Shown here one piece after another: positions 1 to 11,151 of a DNA stretch of 64,000 nt; the first letter of the stretch is position 1, and every line of letters begins with the position of its first letter. The position numbers were made by a program, and so were the translations under genes. A model generated the notes under the pieces. It saw nothing but the letters and a program-made list of their open reading frames with translations. It was not told the DNA's origin and made no database searches. Source of the stretch: Cryptomeria japonica (taxonomy: Eukaryota; Streptophyta; Pinopsida; Cupressales; Cupressaceae); the NCBI RefSeq assembly GCF_030272615.1, contig NC_081410.1, positions 126,045,640-126,109,639 on the forward strand. The letters run 5' to 3'.

Positions 1-130
1 CATTAAGAAGCCCAGAATCTTCAAGGTATTGAACAGCATCATCACAACCCTTTCTGCTAAACACAAACCAAATAGAAGGAAGCATGTCCCTGGTCCTAAG
101 ATGCATCAAGGTATCACTGACAAGGGGAAC
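1..130 (-). CDS. ISE2: ISE2/DExH15-like RNA helicase, exon with helicase motif IV (partial)
   Basis: Read on the minus strand from 130 this gives 43 codons without a stop, beginning VPLVSDTLMHLRTRD and containing PSIWFVFSRKGCDDAVQYL, which is the start of the second RecA domain of Ski2-like DExH helicases. Bases 131-132 give an AG acceptor after a pyrimidine-rich stretch. The phase is 0 and follows the upstream exon's ...RRSQ without a gap, reproducing the RRSQVP junction region of ISE2 proteins. The exon runs off the left window edge or ends very near it. In Arabidopsis ISE2 is a chloroplast RNA helicase needed for chloroplast RNA processing and for normal plasmodesmatal transport; transfer of that role to this gene is inference. 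Confidence 0.9.
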
Positions 131-749
131 CTGGCGAAATGAAGAACAAGCTAATTCAAGAACATAAAATGAACTTCAAACTCGCCTGCTTTATATTCAC
201 TGCAAAATGCATTTAGCATAAAAATGGAGCATCATTCCTCAGAATTCCAAGAAAATGCTCTACACTGAAAAATATTTGATAAAATTCATTTTTTTACATT
301 CACCTATAATGATAATCATTAATTCTGGAATTTTCCTTACACTTGTTTTTAATCATGTATTGCAAGTTATAACTTGACTAAATTTATTATTTATAAGTTT
401 ACCAAATAAGCTGACTGACCTTTGTACATTAGTTTATGTTAACCTGACAGGATTCTTCCAATTTTCTATAATAAACTGAATTTATTCAAACTATTAACTT
501 TTAGAAAATTATAAATGTCTTTTGAGTGTAAGTGATTCAAAGGAGTAAATTTTCGAAATTCAACAATATTTCCAATAACTACAACTTGCATGATTTAAGA
601 AAGTCAATTCTGCAAGATAATATTTCCACTCCCTTTTCATGGCAAGCGTGGGTAAACATAATACTAAGTTCCTTCAATTACAATTATAATCACACACTCT
701 GATGCTGACCATAAATTTAAAACAACAAAAACATGTGCTTGGCTCATAC
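131..749 (-). other. Short intron of the ISE2-like gene
   Basis: GT (minus strand, 749-748) and AG (132-131) border 619 bp of AT-rich sequence. No ORF or repeat of note was seen. Both flanking exons are in phase 0, so the boundaries are consistent with the reading frame. Confidence 0.8.
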
Positions 750-896
750 TTGTGATCGGCGGATAGTTTTTATATCTTCCTCTGACAACTCTGAAATGTC
801 TCCATGACTAGCACTCTCCTTATGATATCTCCTTTTCTCTGCCTTCCTACCTTTAAGTCTTTTAGTCCCATCATCATATGAGAACAAACTATTTTT
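750..896 (-). CDS. ISE2: ISE2/DExH15-like RNA helicase, inter-domain linker exon
   Basis: This minus-strand exon of 147 bp has 49 codons in phase 0 and reads KNSLFSYDDGTKRLKGRKAE near its start and SEEDIKTIRRSQ at its end. It matches the basic, poorly conserved linker of ISE2 proteins that precedes (R)RSQVP. The acceptor is TTTTTGCAG (897 onward) and the donor is GTATGA (749-744). The exon before it in the transcript (53963-53845) ends in phase 2, so the two cannot be joined directly. A further exon of 3n+1 bases must lie in the large intron. The overlapping reading frame starting MADSVV is not the coding frame. Confidence 0.85.
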
Positions 897-2260
897 CTGC
901 AAAAATCTTGTAATTGATAGGCTCCTGTATTAATCGTAACAACGGAATCAGCCAATGATTAAAATGCATGTACAGACTCAAAGATTTCCATAATAAAAAG
1001 TGTCAAGGAGAAGCACATGGGGGAAGAAAATATTATAATAAATTTTATAACACTGAAAATGGTAATGATGTATCCTCTTCATATGCTCTGAAAAGTAAAA
1101 GCACAATTGCAGTTTCGTTAAAATGTTTATGTATACAAAAGGTTCTGGATATTGATTGGACAAGATAACCATTTAAACATTCCAAATTACCAAGAGCTAT
1201 CTTGCAAAGTGACCCAAAAACTGCTCTTAGAAAGCATGATATAGATGCCTTAAAATTAGACAGAAGGGACGGTCAATGAACATAGGCACAGGGCATTGTC
1301 TTTGACTCATTGATAGACATATGGTCCGCCATGCCCAGAGAAATATCAAGTGAATCATTTTGTTGATAATCCTAAGGGCCTCAACCATAAATTAGAGGTG
1401 TGAAATCCACTATCTAGCTTAAAACTGTGAAAAAATCTTTTTCTAAGATCCTTCAGGTAGAAACTCAAAAGAAAGTAAAATGTGATGCCCCCAAAAAGTC
1501 TCTATCAAGTGTTGTTAATATTCAGAAAGCTCCTTCTATTATCTTTATAATGAAGTACAAACATTTACAAGATGACAATCAATGATTTACAAGCATTCTT
1601 GAATGTCGTAATAAATGATGCAATTGGAATATATAAGTTATCAAATATCAGTGGCAAGAATCAAAATCTGCATAAAAGCTCGGATAACAAATAAAAGGGA
1701 GTAACAAAGGCAATGGTGAAATGAAATTATAATTTATTTATATTAACAATGCAGAAAAAAATTAATAAAGACTAATTTCTTAAGTCTTAAAGTAATTAAG
1801 ATTTATGGACAACAATGCATGAAGAAGCTGTCTTAAAGAAAGCGATTATATAAGGCAAACATGTATAGAACATAATCAAGACATATTGCCAGCCAAGTAA
1901 ACAGTGACCTGGCAGAATCCAAAAGTAAATAAGGCCACATGTAGATGGTAAGCAGCATCAAGTTGAAGGCAAGGATATTATTAGTTATCAATAAATAGAA
2001 GGTAAGCAACAGCAACTTGTACTTTAATTAATGACACCGATTACCATAGTCAAAATAATACACTAATCGATATCTTCTGGAAGAGACATGAGTTTGGGTG
2101 ACTAATGACAGTGCTCACAACTTATAACTAATCAATATTCTAAAGGACATTAAACATGACTCTTGGAGACACCATCCACTTGCAATGTATAAGATAACAT
2201 CAAATGTATTCCATTAAGCATCAGATCACTTCAATTATTATTTTTCTTATTCATATAATC
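897..2260. other. Intronic stretch without recognised features
   Basis: AT-rich sequence between the linker exon and element A1. Small ORFs on both strands have no recognisable content, and no LTR ends or tandem repeats were seen. Confidence 0.6.
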
Positions 2261-2458
2261 TGTTGATGTGTTTTTCATGCACATGCGAACATAGAATAAA
2301 AGACCAAGGTATCTTATCCTCTCTTGAACAAAGTTTCCCCGAATGCTGAAGATTTCGCCGAAGGATCAATCAAGGCAAATCCAAGGTTCTTGTATGTAGG
2401 TTCTCTACTTGTGGATAAGCTCTTGCAGTATGTGTGATTATGCTGGAATCACAAGGGG

Positions 2459-2464
2459 ACTTAC
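2459..2464 (-). promoter_or_regulatory. Conserved GTAAGT (splice-donor-like) in A1
   Basis: It lies 203 bp from the 3' terminus, inside a block (GTAAGTCCCCTTGTGATTCC) shared with A2, A3 and, less exactly, B2 and P2. A donor role is inference. Confidence 0.4.
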
Positions 2465-3117
2465 ATTCGAATGACTGAGTGTCTGATTTGCTGGAACTCA
2501 AGTCCTATCTACTAGCTGGAAGATAAAGAAATGTCAAAAGATACAGAGCTCAGAAAGTCTACTCTAAGACCTAGAATGCGAGAAGATGGATGAACGACTA
2601 GGTGGATTCCTACTGGGCTAGGTCTTACCATCAAACTGAACAATTCGACACCAGCTCAGTGCGATCTTTTAGGAAAGTTTTGAAGATGTTCAAATCATCA
2701 CTGTCAAACACTGATCATCATTGAAGTTAATGCATGAACAATAGATGTGTAACAACTCGAGATTAAGCTCATTCGATGCCAGTTGACCACGCAGGGCGCC
2801 CTTACAATCAGTAAGAGGCTAGTGGTTTGGACTAGGCGGGTTCGACGCGAGTACATTCAACAATTTTTCTCCATTCAATCTAATTATCTACCATCTAAAA
2901 TTGAAGAATCAACAAGAAACCATGCATATTGCAAGAAAGAACACATTTCACCTTAACTTCAATGAAAATAGAGTTCATTTACAATTTAGGCAACAATTTC
3001 TTGCTTTCTCCTCCTAATCTACTCTAATTGCTATTCTATTTGCTATTAATCATTAGCTATTCTAACCTATATGAACTAACTATTAACTATTAACCCTTAC
3101 AAATGAAGAGTCCGAGC

Positions 3118-3125
3118 TTTATATA
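3118..3125 (-). promoter_or_regulatory. TATA box of A1
   Basis: TATATAAA on the minus strand, 864 bp before the 3' end, at the same relative place as the TATA boxes of A2, A3 and P2. It is preceded by the shared motif AACAAACCCTAATTAGGGTT. Confidence 0.55.
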
Positions 3126-3897
3126 GGGAGCTCTTTACAATTCAATGGCTCTGATTGATTTACAATCAATGGCTAGGGTTACAAAATGAAAACCCTAATT
3201 AGGGTTTGTTACAACAAACTCCTTTAGCCAATGAGAAAATTACATTCCATAAGTGTGGACCAATAAATGTCAGGGGTAGGTGCCTCGAAGTTTGTGCCAT
3301 CACTGGTGAGTCAGGTACATTCAATCTGGACATGTTGAGGTGGACCTATCCAACTAGAGGAATAGTGACTGGGATGCCACCTTGTCTTGTGTTTGTGCCT
3401 TGGTTGATCCTCCTCTGTATCAAGTTTTCTTTCTCTAGTAGCTCACCTCGCCTTAAAGTGTTTATAAGATCTTTCTTCTTAACATGTTGTGGTTTCTTCA
3501 TGTGGTAGAATGAGGTCTTGAGGATAGCTTGCAACTCCTCGAACACTTGAAGTATTCCAATGCTTTAGAAGCACCTTGAGTCCTCCTCCATGCCTTTGAA
3601 GTGTCCTCGATAATGATGAAACTTGAAGAGGTCGCCCTTGTCCTGGCCTGGTCTCCCTCGAACTTGATTTTGTTGAACTGCAAAACAAACAAAAGATGAT
3701 TAAGTATACATAATATATTCATTCTAACATAGCATTTCTTACCTTAAATCATCAACAAGGAGGCATTAGAATGAAATTCAGTCAAGATCCTCTCCAGGGA
3801 CAGGCGCTATAGTGAAATCTGCTCTAGACCCTCTCCAGGGACAGGCCCTATAATAAAATTCGCTCAGGACCCTTTCCAGGGCCAGGCCCTATAAGAC

Positions 3898-5395
3898 TTT
3901 CGCTCTGGACCCTTTGGAAGGGTCAAGAGCGAAATTCATGATTTGCTTGTTTTTCCTCACTTAGCTTCATTTTTCATCCCTTAAGTCATTAAGAACAAAT
4001 CTTTGGGCTTCAAAATTGTTTGGGAATGCACTAGCTTGTAGATTGGAGCAAAGAATAGTGTCATATGAAGAAATTCGCTCTGGACCCTTTGGAAGGGTCA
4101 GGAGCGATTCTCTTGTTTTAGGTTGAACTCCATCTTCTTCTTACCTTGCTTTGCCATGATTCTCACCTTTGGATTCTTCTCTCATGAAGAGAACACTTGT
4201 TCGATTCTCAAGAAGGCCTGAAAGGAGAAAATTGCTCTAGACCATGGCCAAGGACAAGACCTATTTAGAATTTCGCTCTGGACACTTTGGAAGGGTCAGG
4301 AGCGAAATTCAAGATTTAGCTCAAAATCTTCACTTTTGATGGTCACAAGCTATTCAAATACATGCCTAGGGACATCTTCAAGTCTAAATCACCTTGGTCA
4401 GCCTTTGGCTTAACACAAATTTGGAAGAAAAAGGATATTTTGAGAATTTCACTCTAGACCTTTGGAAGGGTCAGGAGCGAAATTCAAGTTTTAGACTTGA
4501 TCCTTCATTTCCTTAACTTTAATTCATCTTGCAAGGCAAAAATACATCACTCCACCCTCAACCACGCCATAAGAGCCAATTTTTTGACTCCACACAAGGA
4601 GTAAATAGGTGGTTTGAGAAATTTCGCTCTAGACCCTTTGGAAGGGTCAAGAGCGAAATTCATATTTCTAGACAAAATCTTCCATCTCCTTTACTTTCAA
4701 TCACTTCCTAAGGCAAGAGTACATCAGTCTACCCCCACTATGTCGAAGGAACAAGGATTTTGGTCTAAACAAGGAAGAAAATAGTGTCTAGGGAGAATTT
4801 CACTCTAGACCCTTTGGAAGGGTTAGGAGCGAAATTCTTGTTTTAGGTTGATTTCACACTTCTTCCATTCAATCCACCTTCAAACTTGATCAAACTCACC
4901 TCTTCTTACCACAATAAAGTCTACTTGCCATCCACTTAGCTCAAAATCCTCACTTTTCAATGTCTTAGGCAAGACAGAGGGTCAAATTGAGGATTTCGCT
5001 CTAGACCCTTTGGAAGGGTCAGGAGCGAAATTCCTAGTTTGGGTTGATTTTCACTACTCCATCGCCTCAATTCACCTTTCAAAGGTGAAAACACATCACA
5101 GTCTTTCCAACAATGGTTAGAAGTCCAAAAAACTTGGCCATAACAAGGAGGAATATAGAGGCAATGAGAATTTCGCTCTGGACCCTTTGGAAGGGTTAGG
5201 AGCGAAATTGGTGAATTGGGCTAGAATTTCTCATTTTTTCCTCAACTTTGCCCTTTGACTTGGTTGTTAGATCGTTCCTTCATCTTTTCAGGTCGATTCA
5301 CCTTCAAGGTGATATCATTTCAATGTTTTTGATGACAATTTAGGTCTTTTCCAAGGATTTCGCTATGGACCCTTTGGAAGGGTTAGGAGCGAAAT
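3898..5395. repeat. Array of nine hairpins spaced about 182 bp
   Basis: Each copy is about 40 bp: AATTTCGCTC, a short junction, GACCCTT, loop TGG, AAGGGTC, junction, then GAGCGAAATT. The outer arms (10 bp) and inner arms (7 bp) pair. Copies start near 3898, 4071, 4269, 4445, 4620, 4796, 4992, 5169 and 5357, with spacing of 173-198 bp. The sequences between are much less alike. Two weaker copies lie at 3780-3880. The direct-repeat/spacer look recalls CRISPR, but this is a plant element and the repeats are palindromic. Confidence 0.85.
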
Positions 5396-5941
5396 TTCTC
5401 CTCTAGGCCTCAAATTTTGACCTTTTCATCAAATCTCCAAGTCCAGACTTGTCCAAGGTGTCCCCAAAGGATAAATAGGTTAGCTACTCATCAATCAATG
5501 CCCAAGACTTCATCACTCATCAATTTGACATATCCGAGACCTTCAAAGATGATATTCACTCACAAGGCTTCACTGACCTCCTCAAACTTAGACATGACAT
5601 AACCTAGCAACAAGAGCAAAACTTGACTTGGGGAAGGCTTTTAAAGAAACCCTTACTTGGAGCATCCACTGACTCACCCTAGCTCAAGAAGAGCTTGCTA
5701 TCTTAGCAATCCCTCTGGCAACACTCAAAATGCAAAGGCTAATAGACAAGAACCTAAAAGACCTAGAAAACAAACCCCAGAAAGCAAAAAAGTAGGGGTC
5801 TCCATTTGCAATGGGGCAATGTGTGAAATGGTCACAACACAATCCCACGAGATACTTAATAAGGAGCAATATCAATATCATAGCAGATCAACGAGATAAG
5901 CATTGATCATAGTCATTCATAACTACATATTCGCAGTGCTC

Positions 5942-6105
5942 AAGGAGCTATATTGCAGCCAAGGAGGGTGGTACCGATCCATCATCATTTGTGCCCTCCA
6001 AGTTGGGTTTGGGCCATACATCCTATCCTTGAATTGCTAGATGTCGATGTGCCCAAAATCTGTATCCCCGACATTCTTCCACTTACTCAGAATTTTAGAC
6101 TCCCG
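5942..6105 (-). pseudogene. P4: N-terminal scrap of the LTR-borne ORF family
   Basis: One minus-strand frame reads SKILSKWKNVGDTDFGHIDI, a TAG stop, then QFKDRMYGPNPTWRAQMM. This matches FWSNVGDINFGQINMKKFQ of P2 and VWDNVGDTNLGHIDIQDF of P1. The match fades toward 5850, where A1 is inserted at 5839. The piece shows that a further copy once lay here; its remaining parts were not located. Confidence 0.55.
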
Positions 6106-7350
6106 CAACACTCCTTGGTATTCGTACTTCATTTTATTTGAAGTGAACACAGTTATATTGAGAGGGGGGCTGAATCAGTACAACAATGAATTTTACCAAT
6201 TTAAACTTTATTAATCATAATAGAATTGATGTCAAACATATGCAATATTTTGTATCACTTTTGTCAGGTTGTGCTTGTAGTCTTTTCCTTGTGTTAAAGA
6301 GCTAGTGTTGCTTTTGGCTTCATTCCTTGGCAATTGTTTCCTTCAAGGGCCTCTTCTATAGCCAAGTTGGTACCCACGATCTCATGAGTGTTTACCTCAA
6401 CTCATAAATTAAAGAAGCTATTCCTCGTTGAGTGAGGAAATTCCTCCTTGCTAGTTTACTTGCCTTAGAGTTTCCTTTCTCTATATTGCCATAGCAACAA
6501 CTAGGTGTCAAGTCAAAACCAAGACCTTGAACTCAAAAGGATTCAAATACGTGAGGAAGTCTAGATCCCACTCTTCAAAGAGTTTCATGTTGCTTGGCCA
6601 TAGGTGTTGAAGCAAACTTCAGACTGAGGACTATGTTTGGATTCGGGTTTAAGTTTGAGTCCTTTGCGAAGTCCCTTGGCAAGCTGCAAAAGTAAAAATG
6701 GACTTAGGACTTGAGATCAAGTCTCAATTGCGCACAAAGTCCCAAATCCCATCTGGTGAAAAGTATTAGGTGGTTTGTGTAGTGGGTCACAAAGACCGGG
6801 TTGGGTTAGGAACTCAAAACCAAGGTTCCAAGTCCCAATGTTAGTCCAAGAATCACGAGTGAGTATTGGAGCTTCACATCATACTACAAGTTGTAGAGGG
6901 CAAAGGGAACCAAAGACTTGGGAACAAGTCCCAAGTCCACAAAGAAGTGTTTGGTGTTGTGGGGCACAAAGTGTGTGTGGAACCTCAGCCTTGGAACAAT
7001 GTAATGTCTCCTTCCTAGGTGACAAGCAGTTGAGCAGGGATTGGCCTATCATCAGGTTCTCGTAGGCTAGTGGAGTGGAAAGGGGACCCATACTGAGGTT
7101 TGTGGAGATACATAGGGGCTTTATAAGCCATTCTGGATAGTCTGAGGCAATTTCCTAAATTTTAGGAGGGTTCCTATTTTTTGGGGATTGACTGGGAGTT
7201 GACCAAAATGCATCAGGAGACCTCAAGGATCATTCTGGAGACTTTGGTTGTGATTCCTATTTTTCAGGAGTGGACTGTCAATCTGCCAGCTATTTTTAGA
7301 TATCACCGGGATGGCATGTACATCATCAATTTTCAGTTCGGGGTGGCCAG
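6106..7350. other. Unassigned repeat-like intronic sequence
   Basis: No coding region was recognised. At 6158 it has GAGAGGGGGGCTGAATCAGT, resembling an element end also seen near 61010. From about 6640 to 7000 there are loose repeats built on CAAGTCCCAAGTCC, similar to 38095-38150. Probably old LTR material. Confidence 0.4.
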
Positions 7351-9089
7351 TGTAATGTCCCCATTTTTCCTAGCTTTTTATGAAGATTTAGCCTTTTGGC
7401 TAAGTGGAGAGATAAGGAGAAATTAATTAAATTAATTTCTTATAAAAATTAAAAAGTGACTTTATATTTAATGAATTTAATTAAATAGTGACTAAAGTAT
7501 AAAATTAAAATAAATAAAGTCACTTAATAAATAATAAAGTGTACCTACCCTCGTCTAGAAGAATCTCATAATGGGTTATGAAAAGGATAAATAGAAGAGG
7601 GTGATGATTGATCAGGAGGTGGGGGAGATTGTTTGGATATGATAACATGACTGATGCATTGCATTGGTCAAATCTCTGAGGACGCAAACCTTCAGCAGAT
7701 TGGATAGAAGGGCTGGACAAAACCCTAGTTCTTCATTTGGAGTAGGTTCGTGACGGAATCTACATGGGTGCCTAATTTGTGAAGTCTTCTCTCGAAGACA
7801 AATTTGCATTAGAGTGGGAAACATTTTCAGTCTTCCAATTGGAGCTCATCCAATTTGAGCTCATTCAAGTTATTGTTGCTGCCATGGTCGAGTGAATTCA
7901 TGACATTTTCAGTTTATCAGATCTAGGGCCCATGGTGCATCGATTTGCATAGGAGTGTGGCGATCTTATTAAGAAACATATGGAAGTAATCTTGAGAGTT
8001 TGCTGATGAAAATCTCCAGGTCAGACAAGTTCGAATTTCATCCCCTATTCCACGATTTTGGACCAGATTTCATCATTAAGGCATCGAACATTCCTTAAGA
8101 GGTCATCTATAATGTTGAGCAAGGTGAGGCGATTCTTCTAGGAATAATTTGAAGGAGTTCTGGGAAAGATTCAGCCACCAATCAGAATTATATCAGAGTT
8201 GTGTTCAGACTGCCCATGCCCACGATTTAGCCTATACCTCATCAAGGAAACTTTAAACTATATATCTAAGACAGGCGCTTTGAAGGAGAAGGAAGGGCGA
8301 CTCTTTTAGAGAAAATTCGAAGAGAGATCAACCACCATTGAGGGCATATCAGGGAGTTCGGGTCTGACTGTGCATGATTTCGATTTTGCCCAAATATATT
8401 ATAAGGAGCATCAAAAGATAAATTGAAGACTAGCGACCTGATGTAAGGAGAGAGGCGCTACATTCAATGCCAATTTGGAGGCGAATTGGCTGCCAGATCA
8501 TTGTGATCTCAGTCTGATTTCCACAGTGGCAGGGGCGGTCCATAAACAAAGTTCGATTTAGCACCTTCAAGGGGGATAGTGCATGGACATTGCTTTCTTC
8601 TTCATCGAATTGTCTTCTGGTTCATATCCATCATTTCATTCCTTTGATCATGTAATAATGGGTCATGGCTGCCTTGTGTATTCAGACTAGTTGGATGTGA
8701 TGGGCTGTTACTAAGTAGTCTTGAGTTATTGTAACTAGTCTTCCAATCTGCATTGTTAAAGACATTTGAAATTCAATAATGAAGCTGATGGGTTGTTGTA
8801 TGTGTTTTCTGAGGACCATGTGCCAACTGCTTGATATAATGACAGTGAACTAAACATCTTGATTTTGAGTCAAATTGGTGATTGAACATCATAATCAGAT
8901 CATATATGCAATCTCAGCTATTGTGCTTTCATTTTTAGTCATTTGTAGTTGATATTTTATGAGAATTTATGAGATGGTTCACCTCGATACCAAATTGAAA
9001 ATAAACTGAGACAGCAGTCCACATCACACGCAGATTTGACAGCAAATATCTCCTTCGTTTCAGTCATCATTTGGACAGCGGATATTACA
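7351..9089 (+). mobile_element. D1: solo LTR of a TGTAATGTCCCC family
   Basis: It starts TGTAATGTCCCCATTTTTCC and ends GGATATTACA; GCCAG flanks both sides (7346-7350 and 9090-9094), a perfect TSD. Length is 1739 bp and there is no coding capacity. The AT-rich block at 7425-7545 resembles 9110-9200 just outside, so D1 may have landed in an older relative. Confidence 0.8.
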
Positions 9090-9094
9090 GCCAG

Positions 9095-9726
9095 GTGATG
9101 AGGTTTGAATAAAAATTAAATGTTAAAGTGTTGACTTTAATATTTAATTAAATAAAATAAAGTGATTAATAATGTCACTTTATAATAAATAATAAAAGGA
9201 CCCCATGTCCTAGCAGCATAACGTTGTTTTAAAAAGGTGGTCATTGAGGGGTACTAGCCCATGAATAAAAACAATTTAATAATTGCATAATGGGCCTAAA
9301 ATGCAACGCCACTTTTGAGGAGACATTGTTTTATTTAAATGACTTTATTGATTTTATAAAAAGGCCCCAAGGTGGATGCCCAACCTTGAGGAGGAATTAT
9401 TTTATAAAATAAACTTTAATAAAGTATGCAAGAAACCCTAGTTAGGGTGTTTCACTTTAGAGGTCAATAAAGTGACATGAGGAGGCATCTTTTTGGCATT
9501 CTATTATCCATTTTTATAACAGCAAATTGCATTTGAGCTCTAAGGAAGGGTTTCAACAGCAGATCAACCTTCTAGGAACAAAAACTCCCATGGAGAATCA
9601 TGAATTGGACGGAAACCCAATTCACCATTGAGGGGAATCTACACAGGGTTCCCATTTGGGCCTCATTGGATGAATGTTTATGCAGATTTGGTGTCATCAT
9701 TAAAGGAAAATCAGGAACTTTTGTAA
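9095..9726. other. Unassigned AT-rich sequence between D1 and D2
   Basis: No ORF was recognised. It contains AT-rich stretches with AATAAAGTGAC-like words shared with D1, and several GGCCCAA/GAGGCAT phrases typical of old LTRs. Perhaps the 3' part of the LTR that D1 entered. Confidence 0.35.
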
Positions 9727-10871
9727 TAGCATGTAATGTCCCCTTTATAGCACATATTGTATGAGGTTGTCATTAGCCTAGATAGTTTTAGTTGCAAGCG
9801 ATTCTGAGGTGTTTTGGTGTGTTTTTGGGATACTTACTATTTATAGTAAGTCAGTTGGGTCAGGTTTGGATCGACAGAGAAGTTGTGAATAATATCCTAT
9901 TGATGAAAGTGTTGATTTTGACTAGAGATTTTAATAGTCACTTGCGATTATTAATTTATTTAACAATAAAGTTAAGTTATTACATTAAATTAAATATTTA
10001 ACTTTATTAATGTGGGAACTTGTTGACGTGTCTAAAGTCACATTGCTGCAAACTCCATACGGCCAACATAGAATAGAATGAACTCGCTGAGTATCCTATC
10101 CTCTCTTGCGATAAGGAAATCCCTAATGCCATTTCTGACATTTGATCAAAGGGGACAACCTCAAGGTTTCATTTGTCAGGTCTTGACTGCGGGATTACTT
10201 AGTGGTTTGATATGTTTTTTGTTGGAAACACAAGGGGGACTTATAGTGAAATGGGCAATTGCTGGATGAGTTCCCCAAAACTTTAATTGTCTTGCTTATC
10301 GAATGGTTTCAATTGGGTTGATATTGTTTTCAGTAGGACTGCGGATTCTCTTGGTAAAAAAAAGAGGGAAAAAGAGGGATAGGGAGAAAGAGGTATAGAA
10401 AATATAAATTTTAACTAAGATAGCAAATTCAGTAAACAGACAGACACTTCCAAATAACTAGATGAAGCATTACCAGCCATTTAAGCACAATACTTGCATC
10501 AATCTAGTGTGATCTTCAAGGGAAAATTGAATTTTCATGCTATTAAATACAACATCAGAACTTTGACATTCATTCAGTGAGCATTCGATAACCGAACTAA
10601 GCCTATGAAAGGTTCAGATTAACCATGCAGAAGGAAAGACAATCAGCCATTCCCTAATGGTATGAACAGCGAAGATTCTATCAGATGTTTACTTAGAAAA
10701 TGCTATATAAAGGAAAGAAGCATAACTGAAAATTCTAGATTAATGAAGAAGGAGACCATGCACCCACAAGGAAACTTGAAACAGTCTTAACTTTGCATTA
10801 AATCCTGTAAATTTCGCCAGAGCTTCAGCAACAATCCAAGAACTTCTTACAAAATAAGGGAAAACCAGTCC

Positions 10872-10879
10872 CTTAAATA
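10872..10879 (-). promoter_or_regulatory. TATA-like box of P1
   Basis: TATTTAAG on the minus strand, about 858 bp before the 3' terminus, the same offset as in P2 and A2. It departs by one base from the TATATAAG of relatives. Confidence 0.4.
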
Positions 10880-11151
10880 GGCTTCAAAAATGGATAAATG
10901 GCCAAGATTTAATCTAAACAAATGGCCAAGATTCATCCATACAAAAAGAGTACCCATACCCATAAATGGAGGGTAAATATCAGCAACTACCCCAAAGGGA
11001 GTAATAACTACCCCAAAAGGTAATTAGAACTTATCCAAAATAATCCAAAAAGGTGCATACGCATAAAGTTTTACATTTAGTTGACTTGGAAGTCAAATAT
11101 GACCCTTTGGCCAAAAGGTGCATTCTCAAGATTTAAAAGGAAAAAGCACTT

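Larger units (their letters stand above)
2261..5839 (-). mobile_element. A1: giant solo-LTR-like unit with hairpin array
   Basis: The minus-strand unit of 3579 bp starts TGTTGTGACCATTTCACAC at 5839 and ends ...ACACATCAACA at 2261. The flanks are TAATC (2256-2260) and CAATC (5840-5844), a TSD with one mismatch. Order along the unit: 5' terminal hairpins, an array of nine 40-bp hairpins (3898-5395), a TATA box at 3118-3125, a leader of about 860 bp that includes GTAAGT (2459-2464), then the 3' terminus. No protein-coding capacity was recognised. It interrupts the remnant ORF at 5942-6105. A very large solo LTR is the simplest reading; no PBS, gag or pol flanks it. Confidence 0.8.

Noticed and set aside
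1054-1087. Candidate microexon of the helicase gene (34 bp, after CTTTTACTTTTCAG on the minus strand)
   Set aside because: Length and acceptor fit the phase, but the donor is weak and the peptide AYEEDTSLPFS does not resemble the expected segment.
3898-5395. CRISPR-like array of repeats and spacers
   Set aside because: The context is a plant LTR-type unit, repeats are long nested palindromes, spacers are about 140 bp, and there are no cas genes.
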